Source of the DNA: Paramecium octaurelia
Lineage: Eukaryota; Ciliophora; Oligohymenophorea; Peniculida; Parameciidae
Assembly: GCA_905182995.1 (NCBI GenBank)
Contig: CAJJDP010000073.1
Coordinates: forward strand, 408,125-472,124
Direction: 5' to 3'
Length of the DNA stretch: 64,000 nt
The position numbers and the translations under genes are program-made. Below the pieces are notes generated by a model. It saw only the letters and a list, made by a program, of their open reading frames with translations, did not search any database and was not told the origin of the DNA. Shown here in pieces: positions 40,377 to 52,700 of the stretch (positions are counted from its first letter, which is position 1; each line of letters begins with the position of its first letter).

Positions 40377-41815
40377 TCATATTAAATTCTGATTCCCAAA
40401 CATATTATTTGGATCAATCTCTTACTCTACTCTCCTTGAAATCTCAACCTCTATGTCTCCAAATGACTCCTGCATAAATTACTTTCTCAATAAGCCAACT
40501 CCTACTAATATCACTATTTCCAACAAATCCATCGCGATGAGAGATAAACCCTCCATTTTTTATTAACTCCTCCCTCACAACATCTTCATTTTCAAAGTAG
40601 CATTACACAGGGCTATCAGTTCCCTTATATTCGAATAGAAATAAACATAAATTGTAGCACTAGATTTAGTTCCTTCTCCACTTCAGCTGTTGATTATTTT
40701 TCACAATCCTTCTTTAAATCTAAATATACTTAAGTCATATTAAATTTCAAAGATACTAGGCACAATTTATCCATCCAACAACAGTCTCAAAAGATTTAGC
40801 TATAAATTAAAACACATAGAAATCTCCTAAATAGTAAATATGCTGTTAAGAGATATCCTCTCTCCTCGTATCAGCTCCTGTTCTAAACCCTTTATAAAAT
40901 TTAGTCAACTCAAACACTTTCTTCACTCTTCTTTAGTGCTCTCAAAACAACAGTAACCAAACATATTTAATTTAGATCAAATCACATAAATTGAGTGATA
41001 AAATATTGTTTAATTTTATCCATAATATCTACCAATTAGAAATGATTATATCAACTAATCTCACAGATCCAAGCTAAGCTTTACCTCTAGATAATCGATA
41101 TATTAATACAGTGCCAAAAGCAAAATTAGGAAATAAGATAGATTTATGCTTGTAACTCTCTGAAAATTATTTATTCTAATGACTACTTCAGTGATAACGC
41201 TTAATGTACCTTATGAACCTAAATTATATAATTTAATTTAGATCAGGCCCACTGTTAATTCTATCATAATCCCAACATTAAGACTATTGTCTAATTGGTG
41301 TTACTACTTTAACTGAAAGAACGATATCTTCGATATTCACATGTCTAATTTTATCCATACCTGATGCTCAAGAATCTCCTAGTACAGAGAATTCCACAGT
41401 TTCAGGTTCATGCAGACTACTCCATAACTAGATAACTCTTTTTAGAATCTTTACATATGATTACGGCCTTTACTAATGCTGTCATATTCTTTCTATCTAC
41501 TTCATTCTTGACCTATATGGAGACTATCATTATCTTTCTTTATTATGCATTACTCTTTAACATCATCATTTTTTTTATTAGAAACTTATTTATTTATTTC
41601 CTGTTAAATCTGGCTGATCCATCTTTGTTCTAAAATAACCTTCGTATCTCTATATCCTCATCCATATTTCTTCAATCAGTCTAATTTATATTTATATTTT
41701 GTTTTCTAGTGTTAGATAGGGCATGATCAATATTCCTGCTAAATTGATTGTCCTTTTGTCCCCAGCTATTTCTGAAATTTGAGTGTATACTTGCTAAAGT
41801 CTAATCATATTTTAA
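40377..41815 (-). pseudogene. AGPS: Alkyl-dihydroxyacetonephosphate synthase (AGPS) pseudogene
   Basis: Recognisable fragments of the peroxisomal ether-lipid enzyme in order: IRHVNIEDIVLSVKVVTP, NSGPDLN, GSQGTLSVITEVVIRI, YKHKSILFPNF, a VRLVD segment, SFETVVGW, EYKGTDSPV and ELIKNGGFISHRDG, then GVGLLRKQFMQESFGDIEVE and the end IDPNNMFGNQNLI. These match AGPS from the FAD domain to the C-terminus. They lie in different frames and are broken by at least three in-frame TGAs and several one-base frameshifts with no intron signals. SHRDG replaces the catalytic SHHHG motif. The N-terminal third is barely readable. A decayed copy; an intact paralogue is expected elsewhere. Confidence 0.8.
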
Positions 41816-41855
41816 TTTATGTTAAAAATAGAGAAAATGCTATTATATGGACATA

Positions 41856-42982
41856 TCAAAGTATATTCAATTATCTCATGAACCCTAGAAGAGGTAAGGA
41901 TAAGTCTTATTCAAATTGAAATCTAGTATGAGTCATTTCAGGGGGTGTTCTAATTAAACTTGGACTTTTGCATAATTCTATTTAAAAATGAAAGAAGAGA
42001 ATCATACCATAAAGTTTCCTGGCTTGTTCTACTGAAACGATAGAATCTTTGAGTCCATGCAGAATGTAGAGAGGGGATTTTACTTTTTGCATTTTGTCCT
42101 TGTTTGAGAATCTTTCCTTGAGCATCTTCCTTAATAAAGGATACTTTTCTTAGACGATTTCTTGTATGGATAAGAATGGAGAGATCAAAACTAAAATAGC
42201 TGGTTTAAAAATTGATGCGACATGACATGCAACTCCAGTCCCTATAGATCTTCCCATTAATATTATATTCTGTTCTTCTACGCCGGAATGAAAGGCTATA
42301 TACTAGTAAATATATTCTGCATCTTTTAGTATCATTTCTTCGGTGGGTTCGCCTTAATAAATTCCATAGCCTGGATATTCAACTGCTAAGATGTTCATTC
42401 TCATGTTATGTCGAAGAAAGTCCAATAGATTGTAAGAAGACTTGAGATCCTCGCAATTGGCATGAAAGTAAATAATAGTTCTTTTGGTCAGAGTGTACGA
42501 TTTCAAATACAAGCAGGGAATCTCTTTTGTATATTTACAGTTCCTATTTGTTAGAGTGGTAGCTAATTCATTGTTATATGTGACTCGAGGGGACAGGGAC
42601 AATCTCAACCCACTTCTACAATTTATGAGAGAATATTACATTTGATTTTTGGGTTTGAGGGTAGTTGTTTAGGAGATGCGAGGTATTCTTTAACTTGGCA
42701 ATTCATCAACATGATCATCATAAATGGATTGAGTACTTACATCCTATAGATTTATATATAAAATGAGATTGGCTTACGTGAGGGATTTCATCTGGAGGTT
42801 TAAAAGGATCTATTTTATGAAACTAGATTTTGGTTTTGGGAGAGGTGAGTTGAAATCTAAATATGTCTTCGTAATATGGAATTTTGATTAGTTCCTAGGA
42901 AATAAGACATTAAAACAACCTTGAGATCTCCTTCTCGATAAGTATTTTTGGGCACAGGAAAAATCATAAAATTTAATTCCAT
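41856..42982 (-). CDS. ABHD17-like alpha/beta hydrolase
   Basis: 345 aa. Opens with MIFPVPKNTY, close to the start of the alpha/beta fold in ABHD17. Visible: TIIYFHANCEDL (oxyanion region), NILAVEYPGYGIYQGEPTEE, the nucleophile elbow LMGRSIGTGVAC, and LYILHGLKDSIVS with the Asp; a His is near the C-terminus (MTHTRF). In animals ABHD17 removes palmitate from Ras and synaptic proteins. Three introns: 42895-42919 (25 nt, unusual GTT start), one of 34 nt and one of 30 nt. The start codon faces that of the NEK kinase with 10 bp between them (25 bp if the second Met is used). Confidence 0.83.
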
Positions 42983-42992
42983 TAATTTATTA

Positions 42993-44435
42993 ATGTTATA
43001 ATAAGGACAAGGTAGTACCATTTAAGATTTCAATGTCCTCGAGAAACTAGGAGAAGGCTCCTTCTCTTCTGTGTACAAGGTATATAAGATGAGTTTTTGT
43101 AGGTCTAAAGGAAATCAGATGGTCAATATTACGCTATGAAAAAAGTCAATATATCTTAACAATCTTATAAGGAGCGAGAGAACGCCTTAAATGAAATTCG
43201 TATACTGGCTTCACTGGATTCTCCTTATATCGTTGAATTCAAGGACTCCTTTCTAGATTCTGAAGGGAAAACGCTGTATGTAATAATGGAATTTGCATCT
43301 GGCGGAGACCTAAATAGTTTGTTGAAGCAAGGCAAGATCAAAGGAGGAGTGGAAGAAGCTGAAATATGGAAAGTCTTAACTTAAATAACTATAGGAGTTA
43401 AAATGTTGCATGACAACAACATCCTGCATCGAGATTTAAAATTGGCGAATGTCTTTATCGGTAAATCTCCGGAAGGAAACATATATAAAATCGGAGATCT
43501 TAATATCAGCAAAGTCACTCATGGAGCCAACGCTCGTACGTAAGCAGGAACCCCATGTATGATAATAATCCTCAGCCTAATTAGATTATGCATCTCCTGA
43601 AGTATGGAAGGGAGAGCAGTATTCTTGGCCATGCGATATCTGGTCTATTGGTTGCATCATCTACGAATTAGCAGCCTAGCAACCTCCATTCAGAGCAGCC
43701 GATCTTCAATCTCTTAGCAGAAGAATTCAGACTGGTGTTTATGATCCAATTCCAGGCAAATACAGCAAAGATTTATCTGAAGTCATTAAGTTGCTGTTGC
43801 AAGTCAATCCTCGTAGTAGACCTAGTTGTGACACCATTCTCAAAAACCCTTTAGTTATAAAAAAGAGTGGTGCTTTATTAGTTGAGGAAGAAGTCGGAGG
43901 CAAGAAAATGGCTAAGCTCTTGCAAACCATTAAATTGCCATACAATCTAAAATAATTGAAAGGCAATCTTCCTAAAGCTAATTATGAGAATAAAATCAAA
44001 AGATCAAATTCACAATCTGGAATCAGAGTAAATACTGATATCAGCCAAACTCCTTAACCTATAAGAAAACAACCAGAAGATATAAAGCCTCCTTAGCAAA
44101 TGCAAAAACCACCCTAACCATAATCCTAATAAGTCAACAAGCCTCCTCTTTTAAAACCTCCCATGGCTCAACCACCAAAGCCATAACAAGCTCAGACTCC
44201 TTAATAACTATATAGCAAAGTATAATAAAAGGAATAGAGATTACTTGGACCCTAATAGTAATTATTAAAATTTAATATTAGATATTCCAATGTTCCATAT
44301 TAACAATAATAATAGATTACTCCAAGAGATTCTTCTCCAAGACGAAGCTAATAGCAGAATTAATACAATTTGGTTGCTGGTATGCCCTCTGGGATGAGGA
44401 GACAAAATAGTGCTGGCCCTATTGGAAGAAGATGA
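42993..44435 (+). CDS. NIMA-related (NEK) protein kinase
   Basis: 463 aa. N-terminal kinase domain: LEKLGEGSFSSVYK, AMKKVN, IMEFASGGDL, HRDLKLANVF, GDLNISKV in place of DFG (usual for NEKs), and GTPYYASPEVW, in which the second intron splits the first Tyr codon. The C-terminal 190 residues are low complexity, Pro/Gln-rich (PPKPQQ, SPRR). Introns of 23 and 28 nt, both TAG. NEKs control ciliary length and cell-cycle steps and are strongly expanded in ciliates, which fits this gene. Confidence 0.92.
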
Positions 44436-44485
44436 TTAGTATATATATTAATAATTCTATAATAAAATTAATAATATATATTTTT

Positions 44486-46027
44486 ATGCACTCAGAACAA
44501 ATATTGAAGCAATATTTAAATGAGTTAAAAATTCAACCTTCAGATTCTCTAAATATTGATTAAGAGAAATCCTTTAAGAAGTAGGCAGGACAATCTGAAT
44601 TAATTTTGATATCAAGAAATATTGGAAAAATTAATAAGCGAAATACAGAATAATAAAGAACTATTGTGGTTACAAGTGAAAATTTATATAATATTGATAA
44701 AAAATCAATTAAACGGAAGATATAAATTCAAAAGATTTTTGGGGTTACTGTCTCCAGGTCAAGTTTTGAATTTATTTTGCATGTGCCCTAAGAAACTGAT
44801 TATCGCTATAAATCGCAGGAGAATAGAGATATCATTTTATTTTACTTATCCATATCACTAAAGTTAAACAATAAGGATGGTTTGAAACTGTATTTGGTTG
44901 ATTAGGAGGATCTCTAATAATTTTGTTTGCATTAAAAAACTACTGACCTTTAAAAATAAGTTGCATTGCATCCTAAAACCAAATTATTATTTCTATACCC
45001 TCATGATTTCCAATTGCAATATATTAACATGTTAAATCAGCCTACAAAAAGTTTGAATCCCAATCACAAAATTACAGTACTCTTTATAAATGATAAAATG
45101 AAATTTAGGGTTAAATTAGAAGATTTTCAAAAAAATACAATCATCAGCTCTGGCTCATTAAACAAAATCTTTTTATTGACTCAAAAAAATGATCGTCAAA
45201 AAGTTCTGGTTTTGAAAACAATTCGATCTTGCGATATTGATGTCGATTTAATGGAATTCTTTCTTAAAAATTATGAAGTTGAACCCTTCGTCGAATAACT
45301 AGAATTATGCATAAGACAAACCGACTTAATTCACTTTTTTTTTAAGTTTGTGAAAGGAGGAGATCTCTTTGCACATCTATAAAATATTGGTTCTTTTACA
45401 GAGATTTAAACAAAATATATGATTGCTTAAGTTGGCATGGCATTATAGAGTGTGCACGAAAAAGGTATCACTTATGGAGATATAAAACCTGAAAATATAC
45501 TGATCGATGAATAAGGATACATATACTTAACAGATTTTGGTTATGGTAAATTGAGAGTCTATTAAGAATGTAAAAAATAGTAAAACATTAATTTTTCTGT
45601 TGAATATGCATCTCCAGAATATTTGAGATTCGGAGACCTAACCAGAATGTCAGATTGGTATAGTATGGGAATATTGCTTTATGAATTGCTCATCGGGATA
45701 TCTCCATTTTACAACGCAAACCAAGATGTTGCAATTAAATTGATTTGCTAAGGAGAATTACATTTTCCAAAAGGAATCCTCATATCTAATGAATGCAAAG
45801 ATCTCATTTCAAGATTACTCTAGTAAGATTCTTCTTAAAGAATTGGCTTCTCGAATGACTTCAAAGAAATTTAAGCGCATCCATGGTTTTAAGAGATAGA
45901 GTGGGCTGAATTAAAGTTAAAAAAAAAAGAGTTGCCTTACATTCCAAGTATGATTGAAGGGACTCTAATACAGGAATAATACATAAGGATGGAATATTTG
46001 AGTGATGATGAAAAAGGTTGGTACTGA
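44486..46027 (+). CDS. AGC-like protein kinase with N-terminal TH1-like domain
   Basis: 513 aa, intronless. Residues about 60-130 (RTIVVTSENLYNID, QKIFGVTVSRSSFEF) resemble the myosin-tail TH1/PH-like lipid-binding domain. The kinase domain follows: ILVLKTI-type Lys (LVLKTIRS), FVKGGDLFAHL, YGDIKPENILI, TDFGYGKL, VEYASPEYL, SDWYSMGILLYELL, and a RIGF region. The HRD motif is YGD: the catalytic Asp is kept but His and Arg are lost, so regulation by phosphorylation of the activation loop may differ. A standard hydrophobic motif is not obvious at the C-terminus. Confidence 0.85.
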
Positions 46028-46074
46028 AAATTGAGTATAAGTTAACAATATTTTATATAACAACAACAAATTAT

Positions 46075-47405
46075 TCATTGCATATCAAGTTCATCATCAG
46101 GGACTTATTTTCTTTTTAATGGTTAAAAGAATGACCAAAATTCATCTGCTGTCAAGGGCGGTACTCTGATGACCTCTAAGTTTTACTTTGTATGACGATT
46201 GGCTTTTTATCCTATTAAAATTGCTATTAAATTAGAATAAGTTTTTATACTTTTAATTGATTCAGCAGGAATGGATCTCAAAAATTGTAAGTGTTTTGCT
46301 CCTAAGAATTAGCATTTAAATATATCTGATGGCAATGGAACTTACATAAGTGTACCACCCATCAAAGGTGATGAGATGACGAGATTTACTTTCAATTATC
46401 TTGCAACAGTTAAGATTTAAGTGTTTTCCCCTTTAAATGGTTGCCATTCTTAAGAAAAAGCTTCAGGCATCATAGCATTGATAGGCATTTAAACATATTC
46501 AAAATGATGATCTTTTCCACCTACTTTTTCTGCAATTTCGACAATCTTCTCTAAAGGAACATGAATTCTATCTTCATCTGGTCTAGCCCTAAAACAAACC
46601 CATGTAGCCATTCCATATCTTTTAATTTTACCATTCTAAACGCTCTTTTCGTATTATTCAAAGGCTTTGGCAACTCTATCATAAAATTTGTCATATCCCA
46701 AAAATGGTAATTGACTCTCAGCAGCATTATGTAAATACAATAGATCTAATGTTTCTAACCCTAAATGATTCAATGTTTACTAAAATTAACATATCAATTA
46801 CTTCCAATTACATTTCTAAAAACTTAGGATGCATACAATGACATGCTCCAACTACATCATCTTACGTAATAAGATTTTTATTGATAAGTTCTCTTATCAT
46901 TTATGTCTCTTGAATACCTCTATCTCCATCAGCAGGAATATAGCCTCCCTTGCTTGATATAAATAATTAATCTCTGGAGATATTCAAGGCTCTAATTGCA
47001 GCTCCAATCACTCTTTCTGATTTCATGTATCTATAATTAATTGCAGTGTCAATCACATTTATTCCCCCTGATAAGACACTATCAATAATAGATCCATATA
47101 GCATGATATCATTATTTTAATCAGGAGCTCCTTAATATGATCCGATGCCAAGACTGGACAATACTAAGTTGTTTCTATAATTTGTTCTGAAATGAGATGT
47201 TGGAATCTCACTGTTATTTGATGAATATTGTTTTGTTCCATCAATGGTAGCATGTCCTGGGATTGGGGGATATTATAATTTGTAGATGTCCTTGAAATTT
47301 GATTGATATCTAGTTATGGCATGATTGAATTTACTTCTATAGATAATGCTCAGAACTCAATTCAATTGTATGACTAAAACCTTTTAGAATTCTTAAATTA
47401 AACAT
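46075..47405 (-). CDS. Aldo-keto reductase family protein
   Basis: 418 aa, three introns (25, 22 and 27 nt). A 70-residue N-terminal extension precedes the barrel. Conserved features: NVIDTAINYRYMKSERVIG with the catalytic Asp-Tyr region, LFISSKGGYIP, LDLLYLHNAAESQL and a C-terminal TILIGQKANRHTKQNLEV. The closest pattern is the L-galactose dehydrogenase/AKR-like group without a clear classical Lys-His spacing visible to me. Cofactor NADPH and aldehyde or sugar substrate are family expectations. Convergent with the AGC-like kinase, 47 bp between stops. Confidence 0.85.
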
Positions 47406-47432
47406 TCAATATTAATTAAAATGTAGTGAAAA

Positions 47433-48703
47433 TCATAATTTAACAGATTCAAGGTTGAGTTAGACTCGTTTTCTTAATTTGTTAGTTTACTCAAAGTAAA
47501 TACTGTAAACTTAATCAGCATTATTAAAAAAATCGCTTGCCAACTCATTTTTCTTCAAACCAAGATATGCTACACCTATGTTATTCAATATCTATCCTAA
47601 TTAGGCGTCGAAGGTTCCACGATAACATCTGACTGCCAAAGTGTAGTAATCTATGGCAATTTCTAGTTGATGTTGAACTTGATATACTATCCCAAGTAGA
47701 TTATAGATTTAAACAAAGTTAAAGTCATAATCATTTTGATAACTAAATATTAGACAACAAATACAATTCAGTATGTATTTTAAGGCTCTTCAATAAATAT
47801 TCAGTAGCCACTTCAAATGCTTTAGAATAATAGAAGATTTTTCCCAAAGCATAATACGCCTTGCCAACTTTAATATTATTTTCTATGATATTATCCCTGT
47901 AGATTTCTAAGGCTTCATAGGTAATCAACTTAGCGGATTCATAATCATCTAAATTACACAGAATATCTACTGATTAGTGCATAAACGATCCCTAACTATA
48001 ATAAACAGTCCGCCTATTGTACTTTCCAGTTGAGTCTCTCATACAAAATTAGAGCCTGGTAAAACTTATCTGCTGCTTCCTAAAATTTGAGTAGGATTCG
48101 ATATAAATTTCCCAAACTCAACATTAGCTGCCCTTTAATATGGAGATCAGCAATGTCGAAATTTTATAAAATCATATTTTGTGTTGCAACTGCTTCCTCA
48201 ATAAGTCCTTCTGATTGTTAGACTTTACTCAAGTAATAAAATGCTTAAATGCAAATTACTGAAGACTATTTTTCCTCAATTTTTGTTTAAGCTTCATTTA
48301 TTCCTTCTTTCGAATTACCTATAATCTTCAGCAATCGAGCTTTGGCCTTTTTCAATTCATTCCTTTCTAAATCCTCAACAGAAGCCAATAATTCTCTATA
48401 ATCGCTATTTTCACTTAACTCCAAAATAAACTATGTTTTTGTTGGCAATTTAGCCATCTTTATGGTTTTTAGTTTTTTCACCTTATTCTGCGTGGTATGA
48501 ACCTCGAATTAGACTCTGGGAGGAACTTGAGCACCTAATTCCTCTGGTACAATCAATAATTTATCTTCAGACTATCTTTGAGTTAAGATTCCTTCAAAAT
48601 CAATTGTATGTCCTCCTGAATTAAGCATTAGTAAAATAGATTAATACTTGAGTGATACTGTTTCTATTGAGTATTGGCTCATTCTTCGATTTGTTAATGG
48701 CAT
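47433..48703 (-). CDS. TPR-repeat protein (rapsyn/LGN-type spacing)
   Basis: 408 aa, two introns of 22 nt (both TAG). N-terminal 130 residues are non-repetitive; then about six TPR-type helical pairs, for example MLSLGNLYRILLKFQEAADKFY, ADCLLQLGIVYALI, VGKAYYALGKIFYYSKAFE and ILNNIGVAYLGLKKNELASD. Spacing is nearer 40 than 34 residues, as in LGN/rapsyn-type TPRs. Probably a protein-interaction scaffold; partner unknown. Lies 27 bp upstream of the aldo-keto reductase start, same strand. Confidence 0.75.
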
Positions 48704-48790
48704 AATCTTATTCAGTTCTCTCCTCACTCTATAACATTAAATAATATAATGTCTAATACAAAACTAATTATAGCAGTATATGAAATATAA

Positions 48791-49663
48791 TCAATTATTA
48801 TGTCTAATTCTAATATGAGGCAAATGAGTCGATTGATTCTATCTGGGAGATACGGTTAAGGACAGTAATGGTGGCATGCATATTGATTATTAATTATTGC
48901 ATTTTTTAGTTGATTTGTTTAACTTTGAAGTTACATATTAATTCAATACTGAATTTAATCCAGTAATTAAATAAACTTTTTATTATGATTTTGACAATTT
49001 TTTATGTGGTAGATGTTCTTCTGTTGATAATTTATGCACTAAAGACTTCTTCGGTTTCAGATGATAGAACTCTTCGTCTGAATCCTGAGGAGAATTGAGA
49101 GCAGTAGCATTCTAACTAATTGCAAAATCGAAATTGGAAGCTGACTTAAACTTTGGATTCAATTACTTCTTTGCAATATCCAATACATTGAGAAATGTCA
49201 TTCTTGGTTATTCCACTCTAGTTTTCAACACTTTTTTCATTCTCTGTCTTTGTCTAAATCTTATGTTCTACACAATCCTATATCTAATGATAAAGAGCAG
49301 ACAATAGACAAGTTTTCTAAAGGTTTTGATATATTTGGAATTTCTGTAACGATCTAATATTTGGCTTTGTTTTATTGATTCCTAATATTAATAAGACGTC
49401 CCATTAAAAGGATAGATGTTGAATATTCTCTATTTAAACTGTGAGTCCCTTCCACACTCCGAGCAACAACAACTGGTATTTCCAAATTTATTTTAAGTAA
49501 TGTCCAATCGTCTAGATCTCCCCATCCTTTGACTCATTTATGTTTGAGTCAAATGATAATATGGTTTAATTTTCTTAATGTTTAATCGTTGTCTTCTCTC
49601 TTCAATTTGTTTACAAAAGAATTACACCTTGGTTTGCCTATTCAATTTTTATTTAGAGTTCAT
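48791..49663 (-). CDS. Hypothetical basic protein
   Basis: 290 aa, intronless. N-terminal half is strongly basic (IEERRQRLNIKKIKPYYHL, RMGRSRRL) with a Cys cluster TSCCCSECG; a short semi-hydrophobic stretch LVYCLLFIIRYRIV sits near residue 150, followed by FRQRQRMKKVLKTR. The C-terminal third is Ser/Lys-rich. The Cys cluster could bind metal, and the hydrophobic stretch may be a membrane helix or buried helix; neither is certain. Start taken at the first Met; Met residues further in are possible. Confidence 0.5.
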
Positions 49664-49765
49664 ATTTAGTAATTATTTTTAATAAGTTATCAATTTAATA
49701 ATCAGTATAAATATGTATATCAATTTGTAGTTTGAATATTTAGATAAATGAATTTAAATACAAAT

Positions 49766-52700
49766 GTCAATCTTCATTATTTATCTACTCATGTATTTTT
49801 TCACTAAGTGTTTTAGATTTGATTTTGATTAAACTTCGATAGTCTCCAATTCCACCCAAAATTATAGTATTTTTTAAAAGCGATTTCTACTTCCATTCTC
49901 TAAATTTCTGTTAAATAAAGATTATGGAAACCTAGATGATAAACTTATATCTAAATACCATGTCGCCACTATTCAATGCCGTCTCTCTGAATTTCTGTTC
50001 CACATGTGAATGCTTATTCCCATAGACCTTATTATATATATCCTTGTCTTCAGGTTCTAAATTAACTACTCCATATTTAATGGTCACTGAAATCCTAGTC
50101 AAACTCACAATCACATCATGGAATCTGTAACAAAGAACATTTGAGTCGACTAATTCATAAATTGGAATCTTCAAAGCCTTTAAAAATTTCTTCTTGTTGT
50201 TGACATCCAACAAATCTGACTATTCTAATCCAAAGATTATAGCTATCTAAGAGGACAACCTCCAAAAGAGTTTATAGCTTATGAATCCTTCTCCATTTTC
50301 ATCAAATTATGACCACAACTCCATCACATCCAACAATTAGTATTTAGAAATAGCACTCTATTCGCTTTTATGATATTGTTCATATGCTCCTATGATGTTG
50401 GCTACCAAGAGATTTAAAATCATAAGAGAAAATACAAGGATAAATGAAATAAAAAATGGATAAGAAAGGTTTGACCCACATCCATTAAAACCGACTTCTG
50501 TAAATTCATCATATGATTCAATATTAATGCATGCTATATCAGGTGATTATTCTAAGGTTGTCTCTTGCAATACAATCCACCACTTCTCACCAGATGATAC
50601 TTTAATTAGAGTCATCAGAGCACCCCAGAAATCCCTAAAGTGCATATCAAATCCATTTATTGATTTTTAAGGGCGTAAATAAGCAAATAAATCACAAGAC
50701 ACAATAGTGTAACAATACAAGACAACCAACATGATTAAAAGCATGGAAGCTGTGTTTGGTAGCACAGCAAAAATTGCATGGAATAAATGTTGAATGGTTT
50801 TGAAATGCTGTGTTAATTTGTATATTCTGGTAACTTGAAATACCACTGAAACTACATGGAGTATGTGGTAGTCTAAAAAGCTAGAAACCACACTCAAAAT
50901 AATCCCAATTATTTCATAAATCTTAAAGGTGTAATCTGTTACCTGCACTGTACTTATTAGTATTTCAAATAGTTGAATAAAGATAAAGATCTAATTAATT
51001 TAGTCCAAAGCCTATTCGTATTCTTATCCCATTCTAGCATAGTATAAACTAAGCATAATGATGTTGCTTAAGATTACTATTAAAAATGGAATCTACAATA
51101 TCTAATATACTCTATAAATGGCATTTAAAATGTAATTGTTGGGAGGTTTAAACTTCTTTTTAGGCTTCAAATGCAATATTTACTCTTTGATCTGAAACCA
51201 TTCTCTTTGTTTGTCATCTAACAGATGAAGATTCTCTATTTTTTTATAACAATATTAATACATGATTCTTCTCTTGTTTTTATATATGTTTCAACAACTA
51301 AAGTCACAAACATTCCCAAAACTAAAATATTGCCAATAAAGTAAAACAACTAATAATAAATTGACCAATATCTGTTTGTGTCATGATGTGGCTAATGGTC
51401 GATTCCTGCAGCTGACCATGCTGGTATCATTAGTTATGTCCATTCTTCGGATGTAGCCACACAAAATAAGATATTTATTGATTAAAATAAACTATCAAAA
51501 TTAAGAGGCTTGTCTACCCAATTTCCTCCTATATCAAAACAATCAATTTTAGTTATTAGATGCCCTTCTATTGAACTTTCTTCAGGTAGACTGCAATAAT
51601 AGAATTCGTGATTTAATAATTGCATACCTATAATACTGTAAATTAATAAAATTAGAAGACTAAAAATAGTTAATTAGATCATTTTTGTAAAAGCATTAAA
51701 TAAAGCTTAAAGTGCCTATTTGAGTATAGGGTATTAATCAGCTCCTGTTTTTAAAAAGGCAAGAACTCTCAGAGAGTCAAAGAGAGTCAAAATAAAAAGT
51801 GGAGGATTGCCCAATCCTATTGAGATTATATTCACAATGATGTTTATGATTGATATTATGTTTAAAAACGATTGGTTTATGAATTTGATTATCCCATAGG
51901 CCATACAATTGAGTATAAGTTCAATCATGAAAATCACAGTCGTTACATATTAAATGACATCCAAAATGAGCTAATTTTAGTCAATTTATTACTTTCTCTT
52001 TGCTCCTAGGGTCTGTTAACGGATTTTACACAGCACTTTTTACTGCACTTAATGCTACAACAAACAGGAGACAAATTCGAAAAATTTTATGCTCTACTAT
52101 TCTTCGATAATTTGAAACATTTATCTATGAAACATGAGATTTAATCCTAGTTCCATTAGGACTGGTCTCTTAAAGCGGTGCTTTTGAGTCATCCTCATTC
52201 TAACATTATGATTAGGATTAGGGTGACTCTTATTAAAAACATAAGCTTTTTATATACTGCCAAGCTCTTTATAAATAGTCTGTTTATGGATACTTCTGTT
52301 CTAATTCATTTAACTTCTTTCCAAATTCATTTAAAAATAAAGCTCTCAATAATCTCATAAAAAGTGTATGACATAAAAAGAACACAATCAAAAAAAAGAG
52401 AAACGATGAAGCTGGCTTATATTATGCATGTTAATACATTGTTACATGCCATTCTTCTCCATAAAAAATATTAAATACAGCCATAAGCGAATTCCCAATT
52501 CCATTAAAATGTACTTCTATTTCTGTTGACCCTTTCACATAATGAGCAAACAATTCCTATCCTATTATAGAAATTAAGAATGCAAAAATGGCCCATAAAA
52601 TGATTAAATGTCTAATTTTAATTATTGTTTCGATAAGACATCTAAGCAACACCCTTATTATTCCAAAGTACTCTAATTTATAAATTAATTTTATTAGTCT

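Noticed and set aside
40377-41815. Active berberine-bridge-type or FAD oxidase gene
   Set aside because: Better match is AGPS, and frameshifts plus TGAs make an active gene unlikely.
42895-43100. Single fused gene across the hydrolase and NEK kinase
   Set aside because: They are on opposite strands with separate start codons and domain sets.
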